The notes beneath the pieces are model-generated. The model made no database searches. It worked only from the letters and a program-made list of their open reading frames with translations, and was not told the origin of the DNA. Source: Nemertoderma westbladi (taxonomy: Eukaryota; Xenacoelomorpha; Nemertodermatida; Nemertodermatidae). Taken from it: a stretch of DNA of 29,806 nucleotides. The DNA is taken from NCBI GenBank assembly GCA_032718475.1, contig JAUCBJ010007320.1:1-29806 (forward strand). Reading direction: 5' to 3'. The translations under genes and the position numbers were made by a program. Positions 19,045 to 28,080 of the stretch are shown one piece after another (position 1 is the first letter of the stretch; every line of letters starts with the position of its first letter).

Positions 19045-19800
19045 GCCTATTTCATTTATAATTTTTTAGTGAGCCTAATACTGTGATTGAACTAGGCCTA
19101 GCATTTTTGTTGACTCATGTCAACTATTCTTTCAGTAACCAATCCACAGTCACTCTTTTGGCTAATAACCTCAGGATTTTAGTAAACTCAGGAGTCCGAC
19201 TTCCCTCTGAAGCTCTGACTGTCTGATCTAAGTTCCACCTACCTACCTACATACTGCTTATTTTATACAATCTGCCTGCATTATACAGTTATACTGCAGT
19301 TCTAAACTTCGAGTTCGGAAGTTGTAATCCTGTAATCCTTATTATATCCGAGGATCCATATGCAGATATGAGCAGATGAGGTGAGGATCACTTGCAGCTT
19401 ATCCTAACGAATCGTCTCCTGCATATAGATGACTGCAGAGTCTTCAACGTTGACGACAAAAACTGGCTGACTGGGTGCCAGTACGTTTGCGATATTATTC
19501 TCGCATATCTCTGGACGGCCAAGGTCGAGAGAGGGTCGTACCGGAACTCTATAATCACGACTTCCGGCCCTTAGCCTCGTTTCTCCAACTCAAAAGCGCT
19601 GCAAAAGTGCTACTGTGCATGCTCGAATCCGGTGCGAAAACTACCGGTAGTTCCAATCGCATTGTACGTGTACGTAAGCAGGACTTCGCTAAAAGCAAAC
19701 ATGCAGGTGAAACTAAAGAAACTTCGTGGTATCGGTACGATTACAGCGCGTGGTATATGGTACTTGCAATGTTTACCAGATGAAATCTTACTGTCTTAAG
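19045..19800. other. Intergenic flank, no gene confirmed
   Basis: Starts with AT-rich DNA and becomes more balanced near 19385-19790, where ACTTCCGG (ETS-like) and ACCGGT motifs occur. Short frames at 19392-19574, 19475-19783 and an ATG at 19700 (32 codons) show no recognisable protein family. A 5' exon or promoter is possible, but nothing confirms it. Confidence 0.4.
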
Positions 19801-19825
19801 CTCTAGAATCAGCGGCACGAAATAA

Positions 19826-19915
19826 TATAATAATAATAATATAATATAATAATAATGTATAATTTTATATAGCGCCTATTTAAAAATGATACTAATTATT
19901 CTAGGCGCTGCACGA
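19826..19915. repeat. ATA/ATAATA microsatellite and AGCGCC...GGCGCT inverted motif
   Basis: An (ATAAT)n-type tract runs into TTTTATATAGCGCCTATTT, and AGGCGCTGCAC follows some 35 bases later. The two GCGCC blocks are inverted. This arrangement resembles the end of a dispersed short repeat common in invertebrates, but I cannot name it. Confidence 0.4.
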
Positions 19916-19977
19916 AAGGCAATCAATGAAGTAAAAATAAATATGTCATAATTAAAAACAGACAAGTATTGAGTTAG

Positions 19978-20121
19978 AACAAACAATGGGTTGTTGGCCG
20001 AGTTGAAACAATTGAAGGACAAGTTAAAACAAACGCCGACGAACTGAATACTGAAATACAAAGAGCAAAACTTCCATGGGTCAACTGTGGTACAGCAATT
20101 CAATGCAACATCAAGCGATGA
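19978..20121 (+). pseudogene. Short coiled-coil-like frame, no ATG
   Basis: Forty-seven codons open between TAG and TGA, reading VVGRVETIEGQVKTNADEL and then a charged stretch with hydrophobic residues at heptad spacing. It looks like a coiled coil of the kind found in LINE ORF1 proteins, so I read it as a remnant. An exon or chance is equally possible. Confidence 0.25.
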
Positions 20122-20533
20122 GTTATTATGGGTTCTGTTCCTGAGCGAATTGGGATCCCCAGTTTAAATTCGCGAGTGGTTCGGTGTCTATCAGTCGACC
20201 AGACACGCTTTGGTTCATTGAGTTTCTAACTTTCATGTCTTCGTTTCATCCAAACCGCATCCGGGTAGGGATACCACACCACCGTGTTATTTAATGCTTT
20301 TTAATTTTGTTATTGTCTATCGATTGACTTATAGCTAACCTGTGCTGATATACAGTTACTGTGTTAACATGTATGACATCGTATTGGTTTAAATGTATGC
20401 CCATGTGTTAAATTTGTGGTCCTACTGTTTATTGCCATGTGCAGAAATTATTTTATTAATTGAACAAATTAAATTCACAAATTAGTATTGAATCTTTAAT
20501 ATATTATACTAAATAATAATGATATTTATTATA

Positions 20534-21142
20534 TTATGTAAATATATGAATAGTATAAACAGGTTGAACAGGTAGAATAGTATAAACAGGTATAAACATG
20601 TTGAAAATTTTAATACCAGTTTCAATAGAGACCAAATTAAGATTCCGTAGACATCCAATTATTGTGTAGGCGTTTTGTTTCTTGTTTTCAATGTGTTGAG
20701 AGAAGCAGAGGGTTGGTTGTAGTGTTATTCTCAGGTAGTTGTACTTGTTGGTGATTTCGACATTTTCATTGAGGTAGGTGAATATATCTGTATTGGCTAA
20801 TCTCCCTCCTCGTCTGAATTTTATAATTTTAGTTTTACTTATGTTTAAATCCATATTATTATGTTGGCACCATTCGTCTAGTAGAAGTAAAGCATATTGT
20901 ATGTGTTGTTTTTCGGTTGAATAAATAACTAAGTCATCAGCAAAGAATATAAAATATAATGTAGAGGCGATTTGCCTTAGAGCAGCTGCTAGATCAGTAA
21001 TGAACATTAAGAATGCGGTTGGCGAGAAACAATCCCCCTGTAGTATACCCCGAAGTTGCGAAATAGGTGCTGAAAAACTAATGCCATCGAATATTTTGAC
21101 AGTGTTTCCGAATATTGACTGAATTAACGCAAAGTTTTCCTT
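20534..21142 (-). pseudogene. ORF2 C-terminal part: RT palm end and thumb, after a frameshift
   Basis: This frame opens at 21142 and contains the RT motif LRGILQGDCFSPTAFL (about 21050-21010) and FFADDLVIYS, the catalytic [FY]ADD box, near 20955-20930. A thumb region with the K-F/L-R-like GGR segment follows to the stop at 20534. The upstream half of the same RT is in another frame (ORF2 at 21078-22889); the switch is near 21140 in AAAAGGAAAACTTT. It belongs to the ORF2 polyprotein and has no start of its own. Confidence 0.85.
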
Positions 21143-22889
21143 TTATATTAAATTTGAAGAAAATCTTATGAAGCAAAATTTTTCTATCAATCAGGTCAAA
21201 AGCTTTACGGAAGTCTATAAATAGCGCATAGACCGGTTTCGATTCATGACTGTGTAGATTGGAGTGAATAAAATCAATGAGTTTTCTGATTGCTTGAGTA
21301 GTAGATCGACCGGGGATAAATCCATATTGTTCTAGAGGTAGCTGATCCATTATTTTCTTTAATACCCTTGAGTTTATTATCGACGTCAATACCTTCAACA
21401 GTACACAAATTAGCGCAATACCACGGTAGTTTCCAGGATCTGTTAATTCGCCCTTCCCTTTGTATAGAATAAATGAATTCAAAATGCTAGTTTTCCAGAC
21501 ACGTGGAATTTCACCGAGATTTAAACATGTGTTGTAGAGAAGTATAATAACAGTGACTAATAGTGGGAGTGAAAGTTTCAAATGTTCATAATATATTCCA
21601 TCACAGCCGGATGCTTTACCACTCTTTGTTTTGTTGATTGTGTCTGTTACATCAGTGTCTTGAAATGGTTCATTGAACCACTCTGGGGAATCTTTTGTAC
21701 TGTCGATAGTAGCTTGGTTTGGAGGTTGTATGTTTGTAGGATTTTGTTCGCCAATTAGAGAATGGAAATGGTCCTCTAATTTGTCTAGCTCGATGGGGGC
21801 TGTAGGAAAGTCGGTCTTAGTTCTCCATAGTATCCATGGGGTTATCTCGGTTTGTTTTAAAGTTTCTATAAGAGTGTTTTCATCAAAATTTGTCTTTTTG
21901 GAATTCAGAAGTTGTTTGTATTCGGTTCGAGTAGCCCAATAATAATTGGAGTTGTCACCATTTTGTAGGAGTGTCATAACTTGTTGTTTCTTTATCCTGC
22001 ATTCCTCGTCAAACCAAGGTTTATGGTGGTGGGGGGAAGTGGTTTTTGGTGGTTTTTGCGAGGAAGTTGAAATAACATGTTGAATGTCGTCAGTTGCTGC
22101 GTCTAGCCTGTCAGAGAGAAGGTTGGATATGATATCGTGGTTCCTTAGTTCCTGTTCTAGAATATTTGTGTTTAGCTTGCGGGATAGTTTTTCGACTGGC
22201 TTATTGGCATTTACATTGGTACCATACATTGTATCAACTTGGATATCAACACATTGGTGTTTACGAATTGGGTTATGGTTGATTGAAATGCGAGCTGTAA
22301 TGTTAGACTGTGGTGGTGTGCGAGTGAACCACAGATCGATCGTACTCGAGCCCTGAGGCGATATATATGTTTTCTCAGTTGGATTATTGTAGAGTATGAA
22401 GCTCAGACCCTGTAGATTATGTATGAGATCTGCACCACGGTTCTCCTGAGAGTCTATACAGCAGTTGAAGTCACCTCCTTTGTAAATCGGTGTGTCTGGA
22501 TTGGTATACGTAAGGGCTTTGCTGATAATTAATAGTACATCCTCAACTTTATTCTCTGGGTTAAAGTAAAATACTAGAATTGATCCAGCTGTTTTGTTTA
22601 GTACCATATAGTTTTCATTGGCGACAATTAATTTAGCTCTCAGTTCCAGTTTTGCCAAGATAATAAGCCCTCCATGAGGCCTTCCCCTTTGAGACCTGGT
22701 TGCGGGTTGCACAAATGCGTAAAAATCGGGAAAAGAAAGTGATTCATTGCAGTAAAAAGATTCTGTTAAAAGCACCAGATTGGAATCACCAGTGATATAT
22801 TTTAGTGCACAGTTTTCGCGTACATATTTGAATCCTTCTATGTTCCAAAGCGACAGCTTAATGGTTGTCTGTTGTTGGAGTTGGGAATG
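21078..22889 (-). CDS. LINE ORF2: APE-type endonuclease and reverse transcriptase N-terminal half
   Basis: The frame is open from directly after the ORF1 stop (22892-22890). Endonuclease motifs: LSLWNIEGF (first strand, Asn) near 22855, LLTESFYC (Glu) near 22773, GGDFN and STIDLWFTRT. The terminal motif reads ISINHNPI, with Asn where the family normally has Asp in SDHxP. RT motifs: GCDGIYYEHLK, NYRGIALI, EQYGFIPGRSTTQAI and ALFIDFRKAFDLID (motif A). From about 21140 the reading is out of frame, so the stop at 21078 is artefactual. The protein would nick DNA and prime cDNA synthesis there. No ATG precedes the endonuclease in this frame. Confidence 0.87.
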   Translation of the reverse strand, partial: HSQLQQQTTIKLSLWNIEGFKYVRENCALKYITGDSNLVLLTESFYCNESLSFPDFYAFVQPATRSQRGRPHGGLIILAKLELRAKLIVANENYMVLNKTAGSILVFYFNPENKVEDVLLIISKALTYTNPDTPIYKGGDFNCCIDSQENRGADLIHNLQGLSFILYNNPTEKTYISPQGSSTIDLWFTRTPPQSNITARISINHNPIRKHQCVDIQVDTMYGTNVNANKPVEKLSRKLNTNILEQELRNHDIISNLLSDRLDAATDDIQHVISTSSQKPPKTTSPHHHKPWFDEECRIKKQQVMTLLQNGDNSNYYWATRTEYKQLLNSKKTNFDENTLIETLKQTEITPWILWRTKTDFPTAPIELDKLEDHFHSLIGEQNPTNIQPPNQATIDSTKDSPEWFNEPFQDTDVTDTINKTKSGKASGCDGIYYEHLKLSLPLLVTVIILLYNTCLNLGEIPRVWKTSILNSFILYKGKGELTDPGNYRGIALICVLLKVLTSIINSRVLKKIMDQLPLEQYGFIPGRSTTQAIRKLIDFIHSNLHSHESKPVYALFIDFRKAFDLIDRKILLHKIFFKFNIKGKLCVNSVNIRKHCQNIRWH

Positions 22890-23582
22890 TCAATCTTGAG
22901 CATTCGACGACTCGGCGGGTGGAGTGGGTGGGTCTCGTCGCCTTAACCCAAACTTCTCTCGTTCGTCGTTATTGAGTTTGTAATTCTTAATCGTGACTCC
23001 TTCTGGCCAGATATCGGGATTCATTAGTGTTTCGCGATCGTCTTGATTGCAGACGAGGTGGAAATTTCGGTATGCAGCAGTGGCGTCCGTTGGAGCTGGT
23101 CGTTCAATGACGATGTCAAAGGGTAGGTTTTCGTCTTTTAGGAATGTCATTACATCCTCACTCGTTGTAGAGGGAGCAAACCTCCCAAGGAAGATGTGGG
23201 CCTTCTGGATTTGTGGGGTGGTCTGTGGAGCAGCTCGCAATGCGCCGCCAGACCGGCGCCCGTAGGTAGCAATCGGTGGTTCTTGTTGTCCCGACTGAGC
23301 GCTATTTCCGTGGGGACTCGAGCCTTGGTTGGGTACCGGTACCGGGGGACTTTGTTGAACGGCATCTCGATACGAGCGTTGTCCAGTTTGGTTGATGTTC
23401 GACCCATTTACCTGAACTGCGCCCGACAGTTGGTTTGTTGGAGTAGATCGAACAGTGATTAAATCGTCTTTGGCTTTGATTGATTCTGCCTGAGCATCCG
23501 CGAGTCTGCCCAGTCTAACACCAAGTCTGACTGCAGGACTGCCACTGTAGGCATCAGGGCATAACGGACTTTCAGACACCAT
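22890..23582 (-). CDS. LINE ORF1, RRM-like nucleic-acid-binding protein
   Basis: 230 aa. The N-terminal half is polar and low-complexity. Residues about 130-205 (KAHIFLGRFAPSTTSEDV, then AYRNFHLVCNQDD and NPDIWPEGVTIKNYKL) match the RRM-like C-terminal domain shared by many LINE ORF1 proteins, including the conserved WPEGV. The protein would bind element RNA as a chaperone or particle component. The start ATG and first four codons lie inside the first 315-bp 5' monomer. It ends in TGA at 22892-22890, in frame with ORF2. No zinc knuckle is visible. Confidence 0.75.
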   Translation of the reverse strand: MVSESPLCPDAYSGSPAVRLGVRLGRLADAQAESIKAKDDLITVRSTPTNQLSGAVQVNGSNINQTGQRSYRDAVQQSPPVPVPNQGSSPHGNSAQSGQQEPPIATYGRRSGGALRAAPQTTPQIQKAHIFLGRFAPSTTSEDVMTFLKDENLPFDIVIERPAPTDATAAYRNFHLVCNQDDRETLMNPDIWPEGVTIKNYKLNNDEREKFGLRRRDPPTPPAESSNAQD

Positions 23583-24170
23583 CAGTGCAATGGTCTCCCG
23601 CTAGAGGGCCACATGTCTAAACATTAAATGCCCTCCCATTTCTTTGCTTTTAATCCGTTTAAGCTGAAACTTGGCAGATATGTATTAGACCATTAGCTGT
23701 GACTTTCAAAGGAGGCGAATCCATCTGCAGTTCTCCAGTCTGCCGCTAGAGGGCCAAAGGTCTGAAAGTGAAATCGTTGTCCTCGTTAGGATTTTGACAT
23801 GCTAATAACTTTGTCGGATTTAAAGCTGCCAAGTTGAAAATTTGTAGGTATCAATATGAGCTAAAGTTGAGATTTTTGAGAGACTTTCAGACACCATCAG
23901 TGCAATGGTCTCCCGCTAGAGGGCCACATGTCTAAACATTAAATGCCCTCCCATTTCTTTGCTTTTAATCCGTTTAAGCTGAAACTTGGCAGATATGTAT
24001 TAGACCATTAGCTGTGACTTTCAAAGGAGGCGAATCCATCTGCAGTTCTCCAGTCTGCCGCTAGAGGGCCAAATGTCTGAAAGTGAAATCGTTGTCGTCG
24101 TTATGATATTGACATGCTTATAACTTTGTCGAATTTAAAGCTGCCAAGTTGAAAATTTGTTTTGTTGAAA
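23567..24170 (-). repeat. 5' tandem monomers of the LINE, 315 bp x 2
   Basis: Bases 23567-23881 are repeated at 23882 onward with only scattered differences over about 285 bp. Each monomer contains two copies of CCGCTAGAGGGCC, at 23598, 23743, 23913 and 24058. The position directly upstream of ORF1 suggests a monomeric promoter region, as in some LINE families. Confidence 0.85.
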
Positions 24171-24510
24171 ATCAGTTCAACAGTCACCCGCTATAGGACT
24201 ACTTTATGCCTGAAAGTGAATAGATTCTCCCGTCTCATTGATTTGAATCAGTTTAAGCTGAATCTTGCCATATATTCTGGACCACATGCTGCGTATTTGT
24301 GGGGGGGGGGGGGGGGGGGGGAGATTTAATCGGTCTGCCGCTATACGACGAAATTTCTGAAAGTGAGATCCGTCTCTCATTTCGTTATCCGTTATTCAAG
24401 ATGAAACTTGGCCGATGTACGTATGTACTATTCATCCATAGGCTGTGTCTTTGTGGGCCTGGAGACCCTAATCCATCTTCAGTTCTCACTATACCGCTAG
24501 AGTCAGAAAT
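24171..24510 (-). repeat. Degenerate upstream monomers
   Basis: Diverged copies of the same 145-170-bp half-unit. CCGCTATAGG at 24188, CCGCTATACG at 24338 and CCGCTAGAGTC at 24494 mark the repeats, each followed by a TCTGAAAGTGA-like segment. A G21 tract interrupts them at 24301. Confidence 0.7.
24301..24321 (+). repeat. poly(G) tract, 21 G
   Basis: Uninterrupted G run within a degenerate monomer. Confidence 0.9.
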
Positions 24511-24520
24511 GTCTGAATAG

Positions 24521-26568
24521 AAATGAAAGAGGTAAAAAGTGATTAGGCGAAATCTGCTTAAAATTTGCTAATACAGTAATACTTTCGAATTAGTACTTAA
24601 ATTAAATTTAAGTCACGTGCTGCGCGAAGGCCCCACTTCGTGTTCTACTATCATGTTCTATAATTGACTAAAGTTACAAAATATATAATTCCTAGGAAGT
24701 TGTTTATTTTTGATAAGCATGTAATTATTTTGTGGCGAAAATTTGTTAATTTCGTTAAAATCAGTGAAAATTTGACGGTTTGGAGTAAAATTGGGTGGGT
24801 TGGGCCAACTCATATAAATTGTTGCCAGTGTCATTTTTCTTACCCTAAAACGTTCTTTAATTGAGCACAGTTTTAAAAAATATAATTTCTAGGAAGTTCT
24901 TAAACTACAGCTCAGACTTTCAAAAAGACGGTAATTTAACTGACTTTTTTTATTTGTCTGTCATACCTTCACACTGTGTCGAAATCGAAAATGGCGTGCA
25001 TATTCGGATTCAGCAAACCAAAATGTACCTATATAGTATATTTTTAATTAATGTGAGGCTAAAATTAAAAAAAATTAAAAAGTGAAAAAAATTTTGGCCA
25101 AAATTTGCCAAACTTCCAAAAATACTTAACCTGCTCAGATTTTCATGAAATTTGGTATAGTTGTGCCCAGAGCAATTCTAAGAAAGTAATTTGAAGGATT
25201 TATGGAAAAATGCAATTTAAGCCGATATATGACATTTTGAGTGCCTAGTTTTGGGCTAAATTTCCAGAAAATACAGATTTCTTAAGTTTGGCACTTATTT
25301 ACTACCAGAAAGAAGCAAAGAGTTTTTGCATTAACATTATTGATAAAATGTAGAGCTATCTTATCTATCTGTGATGTTAAAGTTTCAGAAAAATATAATG
25401 ACATAATTTGGAGAAATCCACTTTCTACCAAAACCTATTTTGTCAACTTCCAAAATTACCATTTTTCGGCCCGAATTTCCAACCCTTAATATTCAGACAA
25501 CGCACAATATCAATAACTGTAATTGAACTCCCACCTTCCCTCTATATTACGCAAGTGGAACGGTTTCGTTCTAATTACAAGAAACAGATTTATAATGATT
25601 TAAAATTGTCAAAAATATCAAAATTTGGCCAAAAGTATAATTATTGGCATAATGTTCAATATTTTTGGCCAATATTTTGATCCGATGAACAACTGTTTTG
25701 GATATGTATTCGGTATGAGTTTCAATGAAAATGGACAAACTGCTATGGTGATAGTGAGAAAACAACGTATAAATTTACCATTGGGATAATTTTTGGGTAA
25801 AATTAAAATGTGGCCAAAATTGCCAAATTTGGCTAAACGAAATTTTTTAATGAAACTTGCAAATTTATCAGCGCACAAAGTCTCCAGAGAACATTTGAAG
25901 ATTTCTGTCGCCTTCACTCCGAATTTCACCATTTAGTGCTAGAAGTTTCCAAATTATTGAACAACTAAATTGAAAAAACGAAAACTACAAACGAGCCAAA
26001 TTTCAGAGAATATAATTCCTAGGAAGTTGTAAACGTTGCAACGCCTACGCCCAGTGTGGGTGAATCCTCACGAAGGATCCTCCCACGTTGTGTTGTTTTT
26101 TGCTTTACATAAGAACCGCATAACCAACGAGTTACGTTTTCATTGGCTCGCAAAGGACCGGCCCTAATTAATTGTTGTAGGCCACCAATAAAAAAGCAGA
26201 TTGTTCCATCTGATGCAAAGGGGCTCATTCATTGGCTGTTTCGGGTTTCTTTGTCCTAGGACGGTAACTGAGACCGGTCCTAGCCAGGACACCATATTAT
26301 GAATACTTAAGTTGCAGACATAGCTACTATAGGACCGTGTAAAGCGACTTAAATTTAGGACTGGACTTAAACACTGTTAGTGTTTACTTAGACCGAGATT
26401 GGAATGAGAAACAACTTTTGAAATTTAAATATTTTTCGTTATTTTTGTAACCCACATTTACTCTAAAAATTTGCCGCACAGAAAGTATTATATTTGTACA
26501 GAATAGTTTAATTAAATGTACAACTTCCCATCACCATTTTGGGATTTCAACCGTTAGGATAGTTGAGT
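24521..26568. other. AT-rich decayed repeat region, no gene seen
   Basis: ATATAATTCCTAGGAAGTTG occurs exactly at 24683 and 26011, with a near copy at 24880. Many TTGGCCAAAA and TTTGCCAAA variants occur between them, including an 18-bp perfect palindrome at 25089-25106. A hairpin sits at 26056-26086. Short frames such as 25408-25680 and 25618-25932 (minus) follow the repeat composition and have no motifs. Confidence 0.5.
26056..26086. repeat. Short hairpin, 13-bp imperfect stem and 5-base loop
   Basis: GTGGGTGAATCCT and AGGATCCTCCCAC pair at 11 of 13 positions around CACGA. It lies just after the third CCTAGGAA repeat. CCAAT-type motifs follow within 200 bp. No RNA family recognised. Confidence 0.5.
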
Positions 26569-26767
26569 TTAGCATCCATAGTACAAATTTAACTGACGAT
26601 GGTCTTCTTCAGTCGGTTCATCATTCCTATCTATAAACGACCCATCTTTAGTGATCATAGTAGGAAGAATTCCAGTTTCAGAAAATGCGAAACTGTTGTA
26701 ATGCATTATTGATTTTGTCTCATATGGACTTCCCAAAGAATCTATGTTCATGATATTGAAATTGTGC
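26569..26767 (-). CDS. Astacin-family (M12A) metalloprotease, terminal exon
   Basis: The minus-strand reading HNFNIMNIDSLGSPYE, then SIMHYNSFAFSETG, PTMITKDG and RQLNLYYGC is the C-terminal third of an astacin catalytic domain. SIMHY is the Met-turn with the structural Met and Tyr ligand, and the final Cys is the conserved domain-ending one. A pyrimidine-rich TATACTTTTTAG precedes the exon, so a splice acceptor at 26769-26768 fits, leaving the first base as codon position 3. TAA follows the last Cys at once, so no CUB or ShK tail would be attached. The zinc-binding HExxHxxGxxH exon is not in this window, so this is one exon of a gene continuing to higher coordinates or an isolated fragment. 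Secreted peptidase by family. Confidence 0.8.
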
Positions 26768-27109
26768 CTAAAAAGTATAATATTGTTAGTTACATATGTA
26801 AAATAAATATACAATTAAAATCCTTTATATTTATCATAATTTATAATTTATCTTTATTAAGTTTCCTTTATAATTTTCTTTGATAGATAACACTCATAAG
26901 TAACTCATTTTACCAGTTACAATGTCGTCGTTTGCATCTATTTATGTCCCTATTGATTTGTAACTCAGTAACTCGATAAGTTCATCCAGTTAGGTACGGG
27001 TTGCAAGAGTCGAAACCACGATTCCAAATTAAACAAATTTCGTATCACATGGTAAATGTTACATGCATGCACATACACATGCGACACATGCATAACGGTA
27101 ATCTAATTA
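26768..27109. other. Presumed intron or intergenic DNA upstream of the astacin exon
   Basis: AT-rich, with no further astacin exon recognised. ACATGCATAACGG is directly repeated near 27085 and 27118. Confidence 0.35.
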
Positions 27110-27460
27110 GATTTTATACATGCATAACGGACAGTCGTTGGAATAGGTGCCTGGCCGCATCGGGAGCGGGAATGCCTCGACGGAGGCTCTGGAGGTGGAG
27201 ACACGCGATTTCTCAGAGGACAGCACTGGAGTCCGAGTCCCATCCACTCAGAGCCTCCAACACAATAGGGGTGAATCCCACACCCGAATTGTAGCACTCC
27301 TCGAGGTGGGTGGTGGGTGAGTTTGCGTTCCCGGGCGATGGAGAGGGCATGTCCAGGGGTACTGGCGGCTTGGGAGAGGGTTCGTGACTGAAGGGGGGAG
27401 ATAACTGTGACATCTAGTGCCATGGGCTGGCCCCTTTCCTTAGTTACGGATATCAACTGA
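27110..27460 (-). pseudogene. LINE polyprotein C-terminal fragment, frame-shifted
   Basis: The minus frame down to about 27310 reads RGQPMALDVTVISPLQ, then AASTPGHALS and RKLTHH. A second frame continues with THLEECYNSGVGFTPIV, then LEALSGW and ARHLFQRLSV. Together these resemble the conserved C-terminal region following the RT in a LINE-type family I recall from marine invertebrate genomes (pattern ALDVTVxSPLQ ... PGHAL ... RKL ... GVxFxPIVxExLxGW). The frame switch falls in a CCCACCACCCACC stretch, and a TGA interrupts the second frame near 27212. It is GC-rich against AT-rich surroundings, with no RT upstream, so it is a broken relic. Confidence 0.6.
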
Positions 27461-27679
27461 TATGATTTTGATTATTTCGAATTTAAGGAACCCCATTTAG
27501 ATAATCGGAATTTTTGAAGCCCTTGACTGTTGGTAGACTATCTGGGACTGTTTTCTGACTGTTTGGTGAGTTTTTCTGACTGTTGGTAGGTCGTTTTGAT
27601 TGTTGTCCTCAATACAACAGTATTGTCCTTATTAACCTGGCTGACGCTCGGTAAATAAAATGCCTCGAGAATAATGAAA

Positions 27680-27872
27680 AAAAGTTCTACTTTTCTTCCC
27701 ATGTAATAAATAATAGTTTTTGGGGAGGAATTATTGTTTTTGGGGGGTGAATAATTAATTGCTCTTGGGGTATGATGAATTGTTTTTGTGGATGAATAAT
27801 TGTTTTCGGGTATGAATACTGTAATTGTTTTTGGGGGATGAAATAATTGTTTGTGGGGGATGAATAATTGTT

Positions 27873-27903
<31 letters not shown>

Positions 27904-28074
27904 TGAATAATTGTTTTTGGGATGAATAATTGTTTTTGAGGTATGAATAATTATTTTGGGGGTATGAATAATTGTTTTGGGATTATGAATAATAGTATTT
28001 GGGGGATGAATAATTGTTTTGAGGGGCGAATAATAGTTTTTGGGAATGAATTATTGTTTTTGGGGTATGGAAGA
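27680..28074 (+). repeat. T/G-rich minisatellite, unit about GAATAATTGTTTTTGGGGGAT
   Basis: Roughly fifteen variants of a 20-25-bp unit, each with a run of 3-6 G, and one 21-G tract at 27883-27903. The array resumes at 28515-28545 after an inserted fragment. Confidence 0.88.
27883..27903 (+). repeat. poly(G) tract, 21 G
   Basis: Follows a 12-T run inside the minisatellite; expansion of one unit's G run. Confidence 0.9.
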
Positions 28075-28080
28075 ATTAAT

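Larger units (their letters stand above)
20534..24510 (-). mobile_element. Near-complete non-LTR retrotransposon (ORF1, EN-RT ORF2, 5' monomers)
   Basis: On the minus strand the order is 5' tandem monomers (24510-23583), ORF1 (23582-22890), ORF2 with APE endonuclease and RT (22889-20534), and a short 3' tail. The 3' end is uncertain and may extend to about 20440, where AT-rich sequence with GTATAAACAGGT repeats lies. A frameshift near 21140 and an irregular ORF1/ORF2 junction mean this copy is probably inactive. Confidence 0.8.

Noticed and set aside
19700-19795. First exon of an F-box-like gene (LPDEILL near 19780)
   Set aside because: Only seven residues match the start of an F-box and a TAA follows one codon later. 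Too little to support a gene.
23047-23462. Plus-strand frames opposite LINE ORF1
   Set aside because: They are shadows of the minus-strand ORF1, which has the recognisable RRM-like domain.
27680-28072. Telomere-like repeat because of TTTTGGGG
   Set aside because: The unit is 20-25 bp with an ATGAATAATTG spacer, unlike any metazoan telomere, and the array is short and internal.
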